A DNA stretch of 64,000 nt, taken from positions 3,340,001 through 3,404,000 of the forward strand of contig NZ_CP146101.1 of assembly GCF_037023745.1 (NCBI RefSeq), given 5' to 3'. The position numbers and the translations under genes were made by a program. This document shows, piece after piece, positions 38,290-48,979 of the stretch (positions within the stretch are counted from its first letter, which is position 1; every line of letters begins with the position of its first letter). Under the pieces are notes generated by a model. It was not told where the DNA came from and made no database searches. It worked only from the letters and a program-made list of their open reading frames with translations. The DNA is from Streptomyces sp. SCSIO 30461 (lineage in GTDB: Bacteria > Actinomycetota > Actinomycetes > Streptomycetales > Streptomycetaceae).

Positions 38290-38481
38290 ATGACCCACCC
38301 GAACCCGCATCCCGACCCCGTGCCCCCGATGCCGGACCCCGCGCCCAGCCCGGTACCCCCGCCGCCGCAGCCACCGCCCGGGCCGGCGCCGGATCCGATG
38401 CCCTCGCCCGACCCGGTTCCCAAACCGCCGGGCCCGGACCCGGTGCCCGATCCGGAGCCGGCGCCCGGCCCGATGCGGTGA
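38290..38481 (+). CDS. Proline-rich small protein
   Basis: 63 residues, over half proline, from ATG 38290 with GGGAGG upstream. The sequence is a run of PDPVP/PPPxP motifs with Met and Asp and no hydrophobic core, so it is certainly disordered. No signal peptide. It is convergent with gnd. The good ribosome site argues it is real, though low complexity makes coding statistics unreliable. Confidence 0.5.
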   Translation: MTHPNPHPDPVPPMPDPAPSPVPPPPQPPPGPAPDPMPSPDPVPKPPGPDPVPDPEPAPGPMR

Positions 38482-38518
38482 CCGGGCCGGGACGCGGTGC
38501 GGGCGGCGACCGGTCGGA

Positions 38519-39961
38519 TCAGCCCGTGCGCTCTTCCGATCGGTCGCCGCCCCACAGGGTGTGGTACGAGCCGTCGCGGTCCGTACGCCGGTAGGTGTGC
38601 GCACCGAAGAAGTCGCGCTGACCCTGGGTCAGCGCCGCGGGCAGCCGTGCCGCGCGTAGCGCGTCGTAGTAAGCCAGTGACGCGGAAAACCCGGGCGTGG
38701 GCACGCCCTGCCGCGCCGCCGTGGCCACCACCGCGCGCCAGTCGTCCTGCGCCGCGCCGATCTCCTGGGCGAACTGCTTGTCCGACAGCAGGCTGGGCAG
38801 GTCCGGCTGCGCGTCGTAGGCGGCGCGGATCCGGTCCAGGAACGCCGCCCGGATGATGCACCCGGCGCGCCAGATCGAGGCCACCGCGCCCAGATCGATG
38901 TCCCAGTCGTAGGTCTCGCTCCCGGCCTGGATCTGGTGGAAGCCCTGGGTGTAAGACACGATCTTCGACGCGTACAGCGCCTGCTCGACTTGCGCGGCGA
39001 AGCGCGCCGCGTCCTGCTCGCCGAGAGGATGGGGCATCGGACCCGGCAGCTGCTGCGAAGCCGCGCGGAGCTCGCCGTGGCCGGACACCGAGCGGGCGAA
39101 CACCGCCTCGGCGATGCCGGAGACCGGTACCCCGAGGTCGAGCGCGATCTGCACGGTCCAGCGGCCGGTGCCCTTCTGCTCGGCCTGGTCCGCCACGATG
39201 TCGACGAACGGCTTGCCGGTTGCCGCATCCGTGTGTGCCAGCACCTCGGCGGTGATCTCGATCAGATAGGAGTCAAGCCGCCCGGTGTTCCACTCCCGGA
39301 ACGTCTCGGCGATCTCCGCGGGGGAGTAGCCGGCGACCTCGCGCAGCAAGTGGTACGCCTCGGCGATCAGCTGCATGTCCGCGTACTCGATGCCGTTGTG
39401 CACCATTTTCACGAAGTGACCCGCCCCGTCGGGACCGACGTGTGTCACGCAGGGCGTGCCGTCCTTGGCCTTCGCCGCGATCTTCTCCAGCAACGGCCCG
39501 AGGGAGGCGTAGGACTCGGGCGAGCCGCCGGGCATGATGCTGGGTCCGTGCAGCGCGCCCTCCTCGCCGCCGGAGATGCCCACGCCCACGAAGTGGATTC
39601 CGCGCTCGCGTAGTTCGCGCTCGCGGCGGCGGGTGTCGGCGAAGTGGGCGTTGCCGCCGTCGATGATGACGTCACCGGGCTCCAGGAGCGGGGCGAACTC
39701 CTCGATCACGGCGTCCGTCGGGTCACCCGCCTTGACCATGATGACCAGTCGGCGCGGGCGTTCCAGCGCGGCGACGAACTCCTGTGCGGTCTCCGCGGGC
39801 ACGAACGCACCCTCGTGGCCGAACTCTTCGACCAGCTCGCGCATCTTGCTCGCGGTCCTGTTGTGCACCGCGACAGTGAGGCCGTTGCGCGCGAAGTTGC
39901 GGGCGAGATTGCGGCCCATCACCGCGAGTCCGGTGACGCCGATCTGGGCGGTACCACTCAT
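38519..39961 (-). CDS. gnd: 6-phosphogluconate dehydrogenase (decarboxylating)
   Basis: 480 residues from ATG 39961, preceded by AGGAG. It converts 6-phosphogluconate to ribulose-5-phosphate in the oxidative pentose phosphate pathway. Rossmann GLAVMGRNLARN is near the start, with NRT for NADP preference, then DGGNAHFADTRRRE, GISGGEEGALHGPSIMPGG, the catalytic KMVHNGIEYADMQLIAEAY, and the C-terminal FFGAHTYRRTDRDGSYHTLW. The length fits the long (E. coli-like, ~470) GndA type. Confidence 0.97.
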   Translation of the reverse strand: MSGTAQIGVTGLAVMGRNLARNFARNGLTVAVHNRTASKMRELVEEFGHEGAFVPAETAQEFVAALERPRRLVIMVKAGDPTDAVIEEFAPLLEPGDVIIDGGNAHFADTRRRERELRERGIHFVGVGISGGEEGALHGPSIMPGGSPESYASLGPLLEKIAAKAKDGTPCVTHVGPDGAGHFVKMVHNGIEYADMQLIAEAYHLLREVAGYSPAEIAETFREWNTGRLDSYLIEITAEVLAHTDAATGKPFVDIVADQAEQKGTGRWTVQIALDLGVPVSGIAEAVFARSVSGHGELRAASQQLPGPMPHPLGEQDAARFAAQVEQALYASKIVSYTQGFHQIQAGSETYDWDIDLGAVASIWRAGCIIRAAFLDRIRAAYDAQPDLPSLLSDKQFAQEIGAAQDDWRAVVATAARQGVPTPGFSASLAYYDALRAARLPAALTQGQRDFFGAHTYRRTDRDGSYHTLWGGDRSEERTG

Positions 39962-39982
39962 ACGTGTGCTCCTGGAGTCTGA

Positions 39983-42511
<2,529 letters not shown>

Positions 42512-42565
42512 GCGCAACACGATCTCCCCTGGACACCATCCCGTCGTCGTTCCTGAGCAGGGAAT

Positions 42566-42593
42566 GCCGGGTACTACCGACGTAGTACCCGGC
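42566..42593. promoter_or_regulatory. Perfect 12-bp inverted repeat, candidate operator
   Basis: GCCGGGTACTAC, CGAC, GTAGTACCCGGC lies midway between the divergent DMT transporter (start 42511) and FhuF-like gene (start 42697). Such perfect symmetry in a divergent promoter region suggests a dimeric regulator site controlling both. No regulator gene is adjacent. Confidence 0.6.
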
Positions 42594-42696
42594 AACGGGG
42601 ATACCGCCCCGGTTGTGGTCCGCAGGACCGGCACCCCCCCGAACCCGCCGCTGTGCTTCGATGGAGGTCGGACAGCCGACCGAACCGGGGGAGCGC

Positions 42697-43398
42697 GTGG
42701 ATCTGGACGAGCCGTCCTCGATCGGAGGATTCTTCGCGCTGCACACAGGCGCACCGGGCAGCGGGCACACCGCGCTCAGCCGCCTCTACGGCGGCGACCT
42801 CACCGTGCTGACGACCCGCGTGGACCGGGTCGCGTCCCGGCTCGGCACCCCCGAGCGGCGGGTCGCCGCCTCCATCGCGCATCTGGGACTGGCTGCCCGA
42901 CTCTGGTCCACCGCGCTGGGCGCGGCCGTGCTGTGCGGGGAGTTCCCCGATCCCGCACCCGACACGCTGCACTGGGATCCGGAGCTCGGCGCGCCGACCG
43001 ATCTGTGCTGGTCCGGTACGCAGTCCCGGCCCGGAACCGTCGATGCCCTGCGTGAGGCCGTGCTGGAGGGGCAGCTCATCCCGCTCGCCGAGGCAGTCCG
43101 CGCCGATGCACGCGTCTCGCCCCGTCTGCTGCGGGGCAACGCGGGATCCGCCCTCGCGGGCGCCCTGCGCGAACTCGTCCGGTGGTCCCGTTCCCAGCAG
43201 CGCCCCGACGTGAGCCGGCGGGCCGCCGAGCTCGCCGCCGGTCTGCTGGAGCACCCGGAACTCTCCGGGACGGTACGCGGCCCGGCGCTGCGTAGGACGA
43301 CCTGCTGCCTCTACTACCGCAGCCCCGGGGGAGGGCTGTGCGGCGACTGCGTCTTCGACAGTCCGCCCACCGCTGCCGGTGGGACTCACGGGTTGTGA
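42697..43398 (+). CDS. FhuF-like [2Fe-2S] protein
   Basis: 233 residues from GTG 42697, with GGGGGAG just upstream; ATG 42661 gives 12 more residues but has no ribosome site. The C-terminal cluster motif RRTTCCLYYRSPGGGLCGDC gives the CC-x10-C-x2-C pattern of the ferric-siderophore reductase FhuF C-terminal domain. The N-terminal part is helical with RVAASIAHLGLAARLWSTAL, as in actinobacterial FhuF-like proteins. The likely role is reductive iron release from siderophores, though no siderophore genes are adjacent. Confidence 0.85.
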   Translation: MDLDEPSSIGGFFALHTGAPGSGHTALSRLYGGDLTVLTTRVDRVASRLGTPERRVAASIAHLGLAARLWSTALGAAVLCGEFPDPAPDTLHWDPELGAPTDLCWSGTQSRPGTVDALREAVLEGQLIPLAEAVRADARVSPRLLRGNAGSALAGALRELVRWSRSQQRPDVSRRAAELAAGLLEHPELSGTVRGPALRRTTCCLYYRSPGGGLCGDCVFDSPPTAAGGTHGL

Positions 43399-43502
43399 CG
43401 TGCGTCCCGGGAGGGGCCCGGGTTTGGCGTACGTGCACCCGACTGACGTAAAGTTCCGCTTTTGGAATCCCAGGGTGCGCACAGGACGGAACAGCAGCGG
43501 CG

Positions 43503-45014
43503 ATGACGGTGACACAGGACGCCCCCGGCCAGGACCACGGGCCGCTCCCGGAGGTCCAGGAGCAGGACGTCCAGGAGTACGGGCCCGGCATCGACCCGGA
43601 GCGGCTGGCCGTCTGCCTGAGCGTCCTCGATGAACTCGACCGACTTGAGGTGGACCACCCCGACGCGATCACGGTCCGACGCGCCACGGCCGGTATCTAC
43701 CGCACCGTCAAGCAGCGCCGCCGCCAGGAGCGCAGGGCGGCGAAGACCGCCCACGACAAGTCCGTCACCGAAGCCACCGCGACCGGGTCTGCCGAGCGGA
43801 TCGACGACGAGACGCAAGGGCTGCTGCCGAGCTCGTCCGTGCTGGGCGAGATCGCCGGTATCCTCCAGCGCCCCCGCTCGTGCTACGTCTGCAAGACCCG
43901 GTACATCGAGGTGGACGCCTTCTACCACCAGCTCTGCCAGAAGTGCGCCGCCGAGAACCGGGCCCGCCGCGACGCCCGCACCGACCTCAGCGGGCGCCGT
44001 GCGCTGCTCACCGGAGGCCGGGCCAAGATCGGTATGTACATCGCGCTGCGGCTGCTGCGCGACGGCGCACACACCACCATCACCACGCGGTTCCCCAGCG
44101 ACGCGATCCGCCGATTCAAGGCGATGCCGGACAGCGGCGAGTGGATACACCGCCTCAAGATCGTCGGCATCGATCTGCGCGACCCCGCCCAGGTGGTCGC
44201 GCTCGCCGACTCGGTCGCCGCCGAGGGCCCGCTCGACATCCTGATCAACAACGCGGCGCAGACCGTACGCCGCTCCCCGCAGGCGTACAGCGAGCTGGTC
44301 GCCGCCGAGAACGCCCCGCTGCCGGCGGGTGAGTTGCCCGCCGCCGAGGTGATCGGCACCTTCGGCAGCGGCGGCGTCGACAGGATGGCGGCGCTGCCCG
44401 CACCGCGCGCGGAGGGGCTCACCGCCGACGACGTCACGGAGCTCGCGCTGGTGTCCGGTTCCGCGTCGCTCGCCCGGATCGAGGCCGGTACGGCGATCGA
44501 CGCGGGCGGGCTCGTCCCCGACCTCCATGACACCAACAGCTGGATCCAGACCGTATCCGAGGTCGACCCGGTCGAATTGCTCGAGGTCCAGCTGTGCAAC
44601 TCCACAGCGCCGTTCATCCTCATCAGCCGGCTCCGTCCGGCGATGGCCGCCGCTGCCGCGGAGCGCAAGTACGTGGTGAACGTGTCGGCCATGGAGGGCG
44701 TCTTCGGTCGGGGCTACAAGGGCGCGGGCCATCCGCACACCAACATGGCCAAGGCGGCGCTCAACATGCTGACCCGCACCAGCGCCCAGGAGATGTTCGA
44801 GGCCGACCGCATCCTGATGACCGCCGTGGACACCGGCTGGATCACTGATGAGCGCCCGCACCCGGACAAGATCCGGCTCGCGGCCGAGGGCTTCCACGCG
44901 CCGCTGGACCTGGTGGACGGGGCCGCCAGGGTCTATGACCCGATCGTGCGCGGTGAGGCGGGCGAGGACCTGTTCGGCTGCTTCCTGAAGGACTACGCTC
45001 CGGCGAACTGGTGA
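43503..45014 (+). CDS. Atypical SDR-family protein with N-terminal zinc knuckle
   Basis: 503 residues. An N-terminal helical region (~1-110) is followed by a four-cysteine knuckle C127-x2-C130-x14-C145-x2-C148. A short-chain dehydrogenase domain comes next: RALLTGGRAKIGMYIALRLL (cofactor loop), DILINNAAQT, YVVNVSAMEG with the catalytic Ser, and TNMAKAALNMLTRTSAQEMF. Lys417 of YxxxK is kept, but the tyrosine position is Thr413 (His412 beside it), so classical catalysis is doubtful. An ~80-residue insert sits between NNAAQT and the helix before NVSAMEG. A hairpin terminator and a small peptide gene follow. Confidence 0.87.
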   Translation: MTVTQDAPGQDHGPLPEVQEQDVQEYGPGIDPERLAVCLSVLDELDRLEVDHPDAITVRRATAGIYRTVKQRRRQERRAAKTAHDKSVTEATATGSAERIDDETQGLLPSSSVLGEIAGILQRPRSCYVCKTRYIEVDAFYHQLCQKCAAENRARRDARTDLSGRRALLTGGRAKIGMYIALRLLRDGAHTTITTRFPSDAIRRFKAMPDSGEWIHRLKIVGIDLRDPAQVVALADSVAAEGPLDILINNAAQTVRRSPQAYSELVAAENAPLPAGELPAAEVIGTFGSGGVDRMAALPAPRAEGLTADDVTELALVSGSASLARIEAGTAIDAGGLVPDLHDTNSWIQTVSEVDPVELLEVQLCNSTAPFILISRLRPAMAAAAAERKYVVNVSAMEGVFGRGYKGAGHPHTNMAKAALNMLTRTSAQEMFEADRILMTAVDTGWITDERPHPDKIRLAAEGFHAPLDLVDGAARVYDPIVRGEAGEDLFGCFLKDYAPANW

Positions 45015-45097
45015 CGCCGAACCGGTGACGTGGCGGTCTTCGCGTCAACCGTCCGCCACTCCCGTCGAGGGCCGCTGCCGTAACCCGTTCGGCCGCC

Positions 45098-45129
45098 ACC
45101 CCCGGGCGCATTGAGCCGCTCGGGGGTTT
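45098..45129 (+). terminator. Hairpin with T-run after SDR gene
   Basis: ACCCCCGGGCG and CGCTCGGGGGT pair over 11 bp with one wobble across an 8-base loop, followed by TTTC, 84 bases after the SDR stop. It resembles an intrinsic terminator. Confidence 0.7.
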
Positions 45130-45376
45130 CCTGTACCCGATGGGCCGTCACCCATACGGTTTTCTGTACAGAACGCCCGATGTGACGCGCCCCATCGAGC
45201 GTAAGGGCGCTCATTTGGTTAAGCTAGGTCGCACGGATGGCTGGCAAGGGCCCACGAAACCCCCACAGCCGCCCCGGGACAGGCCCGCATCCACGGCCGC
45301 GATCCCGCCAGAGAACGGCGCCACCGCGACCGAAGAGCCCCAGTCCCCCTGTTGCGCGACACACGAGGAGTGCGCG

Positions 45377-45547
45377 GTGACAACTGAAGTGAAGCAGGAC
45401 AAGCGGCCGACCGAACGAGGCGAGCGGGTCGGACGGCGCGGTGACGAACTCGGCAGCCTCGAAGTGTGGGCGCGCTCGGCGCCCATCCGCCTCGCAGGCT
45501 ACGAGGACGACCTCGAAGAGCCGCACATCCTGCCCGGCATCGACTAG
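45377..45547 (+). CDS. 56-residue peptide, possible RiPP-like or regulatory peptide
   Basis: From GTG 45377 with ideal GAGGAG six bases upstream. A charged, Lys/Arg/Glu-rich N-terminal half (MTTEVKQDKRPTERGERVGR) is followed by a distinct C-terminal half: LGSLEVWARSAPIRLAGYED then DLEEPHILPGID. No signal peptide and no cysteine. I have the impression this C-terminal block recurs in streptomycetes but cannot name a family. Leader-plus-core layout invites a RiPP reading, but no modification enzyme is adjacent except the odd SDR. A 240-base leader after the SDR terminator suggests its own promoter. Confidence 0.65.
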   Translation: MTTEVKQDKRPTERGERVGRRGDELGSLEVWARSAPIRLAGYEDDLEEPHILPGID

Positions 45548-45594
45548 AACCCGCGACGAAAACCGGGTCGACCTCGGCGAGCCGATCGACAGAT

Positions 45595-45631
45595 CCGTAC
45601 CCCCTGGGCGAACTCCGCCTCGGGGGTACGG
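45595..45631. terminator. Perfect 10-bp hairpin between convergent genes
   Basis: CCGTACCCCC, 17-base loop, GGGGGTACGG, between the peptide gene and the convergent lipase-maturation-factor-like gene. Likely bidirectional terminator. Confidence 0.7.
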
Positions 45632-45663
45632 GCCTTCTATCCCTTTCGCGGCTTCCCGCGCCC

Positions 45664-47088
45664 TCAGGTTCGTTCCTTCCCCGTGCTCAGCCGGGTCGGC
45701 GGCAGGAAGTTCCGCAGATGGCGGCGCTGCCAGCAGGCTCCCGTCGTTCGCAGCTGCCGCCAGTCGGTGAACTCGTAGTGGCAGAGCCGGGCGCGGATGA
45801 AGTGCGGCGGCCGGTCGGGGAAGGGGTTGCGGCGCAGTAGCCTCAGGGTGTCCCGGTCATGGTCGAGGAGGCGTTCCACGAAGGCGCCGAACCAGGGGGC
45901 GGCATACGTGGGGGACAGTGCCGCGAACCACATCAGCCAGTCCAGCCGCAGATGGTAGGGGGCGAACTGGCGTGGCCAGTGCCGGATGTCACCTGGCTTG
46001 CCGTGGAACTCGTACTCCCGCCACACCGTGCCCGGGTGCACTGCCGGCTCGTCCGTGCCCTCCACCACGACCTCGTAGCGCACCCGGCCCACGGTGCCGA
46101 AGGCGCCGTACGTGTTGACCAGGTGGAACGGGTCGAAGGAGCGGTTCATCGCCTGGCGTCGGGAGAGCAGATTGCGCACCGGGTGGTAGCTGAGCACCAG
46201 CACGAGCACGGTCACGGCGATGACGGCGACCGCGTACCACAACGGCGGACCCGGGAGCGGATGCGGCCCGGTGAACAGTGAGCCGTCGACGGCGGACAGG
46301 GCCAGGGCGACGGTCAGCCAGTTCAGCCACGCGAAATTGCCGGAGAGGATCAGCCAGAACTGTGTCAGCGCGATGACCGCTGCCGCGACGCCGGCGATCG
46401 GCTGCGGGGCGAAGAGCAGAAACGGGACGAGGAGTTGGGTGAGGTGGTTGGCCGCAGCCTCCACGCGATGGACCGGGCCCGGCAGGCGGTGGAAGAACCA
46501 GCTCAGCGGGCCCGGCATCGGCTGGGTCTCATGGTGGTAGTAGAGGCAGGTCAGCCTGCGCCAGCACGCGTCCCCGCGGATCTTGATCAGCCCCGCTCCG
46601 AACTCCACGCGGAACAGCAGCCAGCGCAGCAGCCACAGCACCAGCAGCGGGGGCGCGACACGCTCGTTCCCGAGGAAGATCGCGAGGAAGCCCGTCTCCA
46701 GCAGCAGTGACTCCCAGCCGAAGGCATACCAGGTCTGCCCGACGTTGACGATGGACAGATAGAGGGCCCACAGCACCGCCCACCACAGCATCGCGGTCCA
46801 TAGCGGCAGCCGGTCGGCGGCTCCGGCGACCAGCCCGGCGGCCAGCAGCGCACCGGTCCAGGCGCAGCAGGCGAAGAACCGGTCCGAGTAGTGCAGTTGG
46901 AAGACGCTCGGCGCCCGCCGCATGGGTACCAGGCGGAGGTAGCCGGGTACCGGAAGCATTCCCCGTTCCCCGATCAGGGCACGGAACTGCGTGGCGGCGG
47001 TGACGAAGCCCACGAGGTACAGCGCGGCCAGTGTCCGCTGGAAGACCAGCCTGCTGAGCCAGTAGTCGGGTGCCGTGAACCACTCCAT
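45664..47088 (-). CDS. Lipase maturation factor (LMF1)-like membrane protein
   Basis: 474 residues from ATG 47088 with GCGAGG upstream. Multiple membrane helices occupy ~15-330. The family-specific loop is clear: VNVGQTWYAFGWESLLLETG, FLAIFLG, RWLLFRVEFGAGLIKIRGD, CWRRLTCLYYHHETQPMPGP, then a C-terminal RYEVVVEGTDEP...WREYEFHGKPGDI domain and YHLRLDWLMWFAALSP. In vertebrates LMF1 assists folding of lipases in the ER; the bacterial role is unknown. No lipase gene is next to it. Confidence 0.9.
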   Translation of the reverse strand: MEWFTAPDYWLSRLVFQRTLAALYLVGFVTAATQFRALIGERGMLPVPGYLRLVPMRRAPSVFQLHYSDRFFACCAWTGALLAAGLVAGAADRLPLWTAMLWWAVLWALYLSIVNVGQTWYAFGWESLLLETGFLAIFLGNERVAPPLLVLWLLRWLLFRVEFGAGLIKIRGDACWRRLTCLYYHHETQPMPGPLSWFFHRLPGPVHRVEAAANHLTQLLVPFLLFAPQPIAGVAAAVIALTQFWLILSGNFAWLNWLTVALALSAVDGSLFTGPHPLPGPPLWYAVAVIAVTVLVLVLSYHPVRNLLSRRQAMNRSFDPFHLVNTYGAFGTVGRVRYEVVVEGTDEPAVHPGTVWREYEFHGKPGDIRHWPRQFAPYHLRLDWLMWFAALSPTYAAPWFGAFVERLLDHDRDTLRLLRRNPFPDRPPHFIRARLCHYEFTDWRQLRTTGACWQRRHLRNFLPPTRLSTGKERT

Positions 47089-47402
47089 GGCGGACCTCGC
47101 GAACCTCGCCGACCTCACGGACGTACCTTGCCCTCACCGACATGGCGGTATGTCCAGTATCGGACCGCAGCCGCGAGGTCCCCGGAACGGACGCGCCGGG
47201 CGTGCGAAATCCGGGAGTCCTCCGTTCGGCGCTGTTCACCGCTGCATCCGTCCAGGTCAGCGAGCCCGAGGCGGGGCCGGGCGGTCCCGGCGCGCCTGCG
47301 CCGCGCCGGGCGGTCCGGTCGCGGACGGCATCGGCATACGGCAAGACAAGGAGTGATCACTACATATTTTCGTAGGGCAACACAGGCGGGAGATGGCGGG
47401 TC
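47089..47402. other. Divergent intergenic region without recognised gene
   Basis: 314 bases between the LMF-like and DUF6777 genes. It holds the AT-rich stretch CTACATATTTTCGTAG (47360-47375), a small dyad just upstream of the lipoprotein gene, which could be part of its promoter. No convincing reading frame. Confidence 0.5.
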
Positions 47403-48908
47403 ATGTACGTGTGCTCATCGACGCATCGCCGGTACGCCAGGCTCGCCGCGCAGTCGGCGGTCCTGTCGGCGGCACTGCTGGTCACGGGTTGCAGCAAGCT
47501 CACCGGTTCCGGTCAGGGCGGAACGGAGGCGCGGCAGCAGGTCCACTTGCAGCCCGCGTCGGACCTCGGGCCTGACCCCTTCACACCCTCCACGGCCACT
47601 CTCGCGGGCGCCGCGGGCCCCCTTTCCACCCCTCATGCGCCCCCCGCATCCGCCTCGCCCTCGCCCGGGGCCTCGCAGTTCGGGGCCGTTCGGACCGTGC
47701 TGGGCTCCACTCCGGGTCTCTACGGTGGTACGCGTTCGATCGCGAGCTGCGACGTCGAGCAGCAGATCCGCTTTCTCACCGTGGACGCCAACAAGGGCCG
47801 TGCGTTCGCCTCCGGTGCGGGAGTCAGCCAGGAGGACCTTCCGGAGTTCCTGCGCGGTCTCACTCCCGTGGTGCTGCGCGCCGACGTCCGGGTGACCGGC
47901 CACAGTTACCGCGCCGGATCCGCCCAGCGCTTCCAGGCCGTGCTGCAGAGCGGCACGGCCGTACTGGTCGACGAACACGGCTCGCCCAGGGTGCGCTGTG
48001 CGTCCGGAAGCCCGCTGGCGTCTCCGGTGATCGAGTCCGGTGCGGTGGAGGAGCAGGGCCGGGAGTGGCCCGGATACGATGCCGACCGCGTGGTCGTGAT
48101 CACCAGGTCGGCGGCCGCGATCAAGAACCTCGTCATCGCCGATGTCGCCGGCAACTCCTGGCTGGCGCGGACGAGCGGAACCGACGGCGAGGCGGACCGC
48201 AAGCCGGATGTGCTGCCGCCGTACGCGCCCGGTCTGCATGTCACCGAGGTGCCGGCCGTCAGGCCCGGGGGACCCGCGGACACGTCCAGTCCACGGCCCA
48301 TCCTGCCCGACGCCAGTCCGAGTGCGAGCCAGGGCACGAAGGCGAAGAACGCCACGGAGGGGCGGATCGTGAACCCGCCACGGCCGCAGCCCGACGTGCC
48401 CCAGGGAGTGCCGGTGCCCGACGCGGGCATGGGATTCAGCGACGGCATGCCTTCGGACGGTATGGCTCCCGAGGGTGGAGGCACGCTCCAGCCCCCGTTC
48501 GAGAGCGACTCCGGGGTTCTCTTCGGTCCCGCTGCCGGTCCGGGTGCCGCGCCGTCGGGCTCGAAGAGGTCGACCCAGGGCGCGGACCGGGGCGCGGCGG
48601 CGCAGGGCGGCGCGGTCCGGGGCAGCGTGGCCCCGCAGGACGCGGTCCGGGGCGGTGCCACTCAAGGCGCGTCTCAGAACGGCGTGGCCCCGGGCGGTGA
48701 GAGCCGGGCCGGCGGCGCGAGCGACGGCAGTACCGTTCAGGGCGGAACGGTTCAGGGCGGAACGGTTCAGGGGCAGACGAGTCAGGGCGCGGCCCCCGGC
48801 CCCGGCCCGCAGGGTGCGGCTGAGGCGCTGGACGCCCGCGGTGCCGCGATGGTGCCCGGAGCCGTGCGTGGGCCGGTGCCGGACACCGACGCCGTGCCCC
48901 GGGGCTGA
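47403..48908 (+). CDS. DUF6777-type lipoprotein with low-complexity tail
   Basis: 501 residues. The N-terminal lipoprotein signal ends in ALLVTGCSKL (lipobox LVTGC, about residue 30). A Ser/Pro/Ala linker is followed by the conserved domain (~95-260): PGLYGGTRSIASCDVEQQIR, EFLRGLTPVVLRADVRVTGH, GTAVLVDEHGSPRVRC. This is as in Streptomyces DUF6777 proteins. The last ~240 residues are Gly/Ala/Gln/Pro-rich with QGGTV-type repeats, probably reaching through the wall. Function unknown. Confidence 0.82.
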   Translation: MYVCSSTHRRYARLAAQSAVLSAALLVTGCSKLTGSGQGGTEARQQVHLQPASDLGPDPFTPSTATLAGAAGPLSTPHAPPASASPSPGASQFGAVRTVLGSTPGLYGGTRSIASCDVEQQIRFLTVDANKGRAFASGAGVSQEDLPEFLRGLTPVVLRADVRVTGHSYRAGSAQRFQAVLQSGTAVLVDEHGSPRVRCASGSPLASPVIESGAVEEQGREWPGYDADRVVVITRSAAAIKNLVIADVAGNSWLARTSGTDGEADRKPDVLPPYAPGLHVTEVPAVRPGGPADTSSPRPILPDASPSASQGTKAKNATEGRIVNPPRPQPDVPQGVPVPDAGMGFSDGMPSDGMAPEGGGTLQPPFESDSGVLFGPAAGPGAAPSGSKRSTQGADRGAAAQGGAVRGSVAPQDAVRGGATQGASQNGVAPGGESRAGGASDGSTVQGGTVQGGTVQGQTSQGAAPGPGPQGAAEALDARGAAMVPGAVRGPVPDTDAVPRG

Positions 48909-48979
48909 GCACGCGCGGGTGCCGGTGACCCGGCATCCGTTCGCTCGAAAAATCGGACAAATGATGTCAGAGTGTCACC

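Noticed and set aside
38519..38861. Minus-strand Gly-rich frame opposite the proline-rich small protein and gnd end
   Set aside because: Gly/Ser composition is just the antisense of proline codons; the plus-strand small gene has a good ribosome site.
47115..47375. Short frames on both strands between the LMF-like and DUF6777 genes
   Set aside because: Neither has a ribosome site or recognisable sequence; the region is more likely a divergent promoter.
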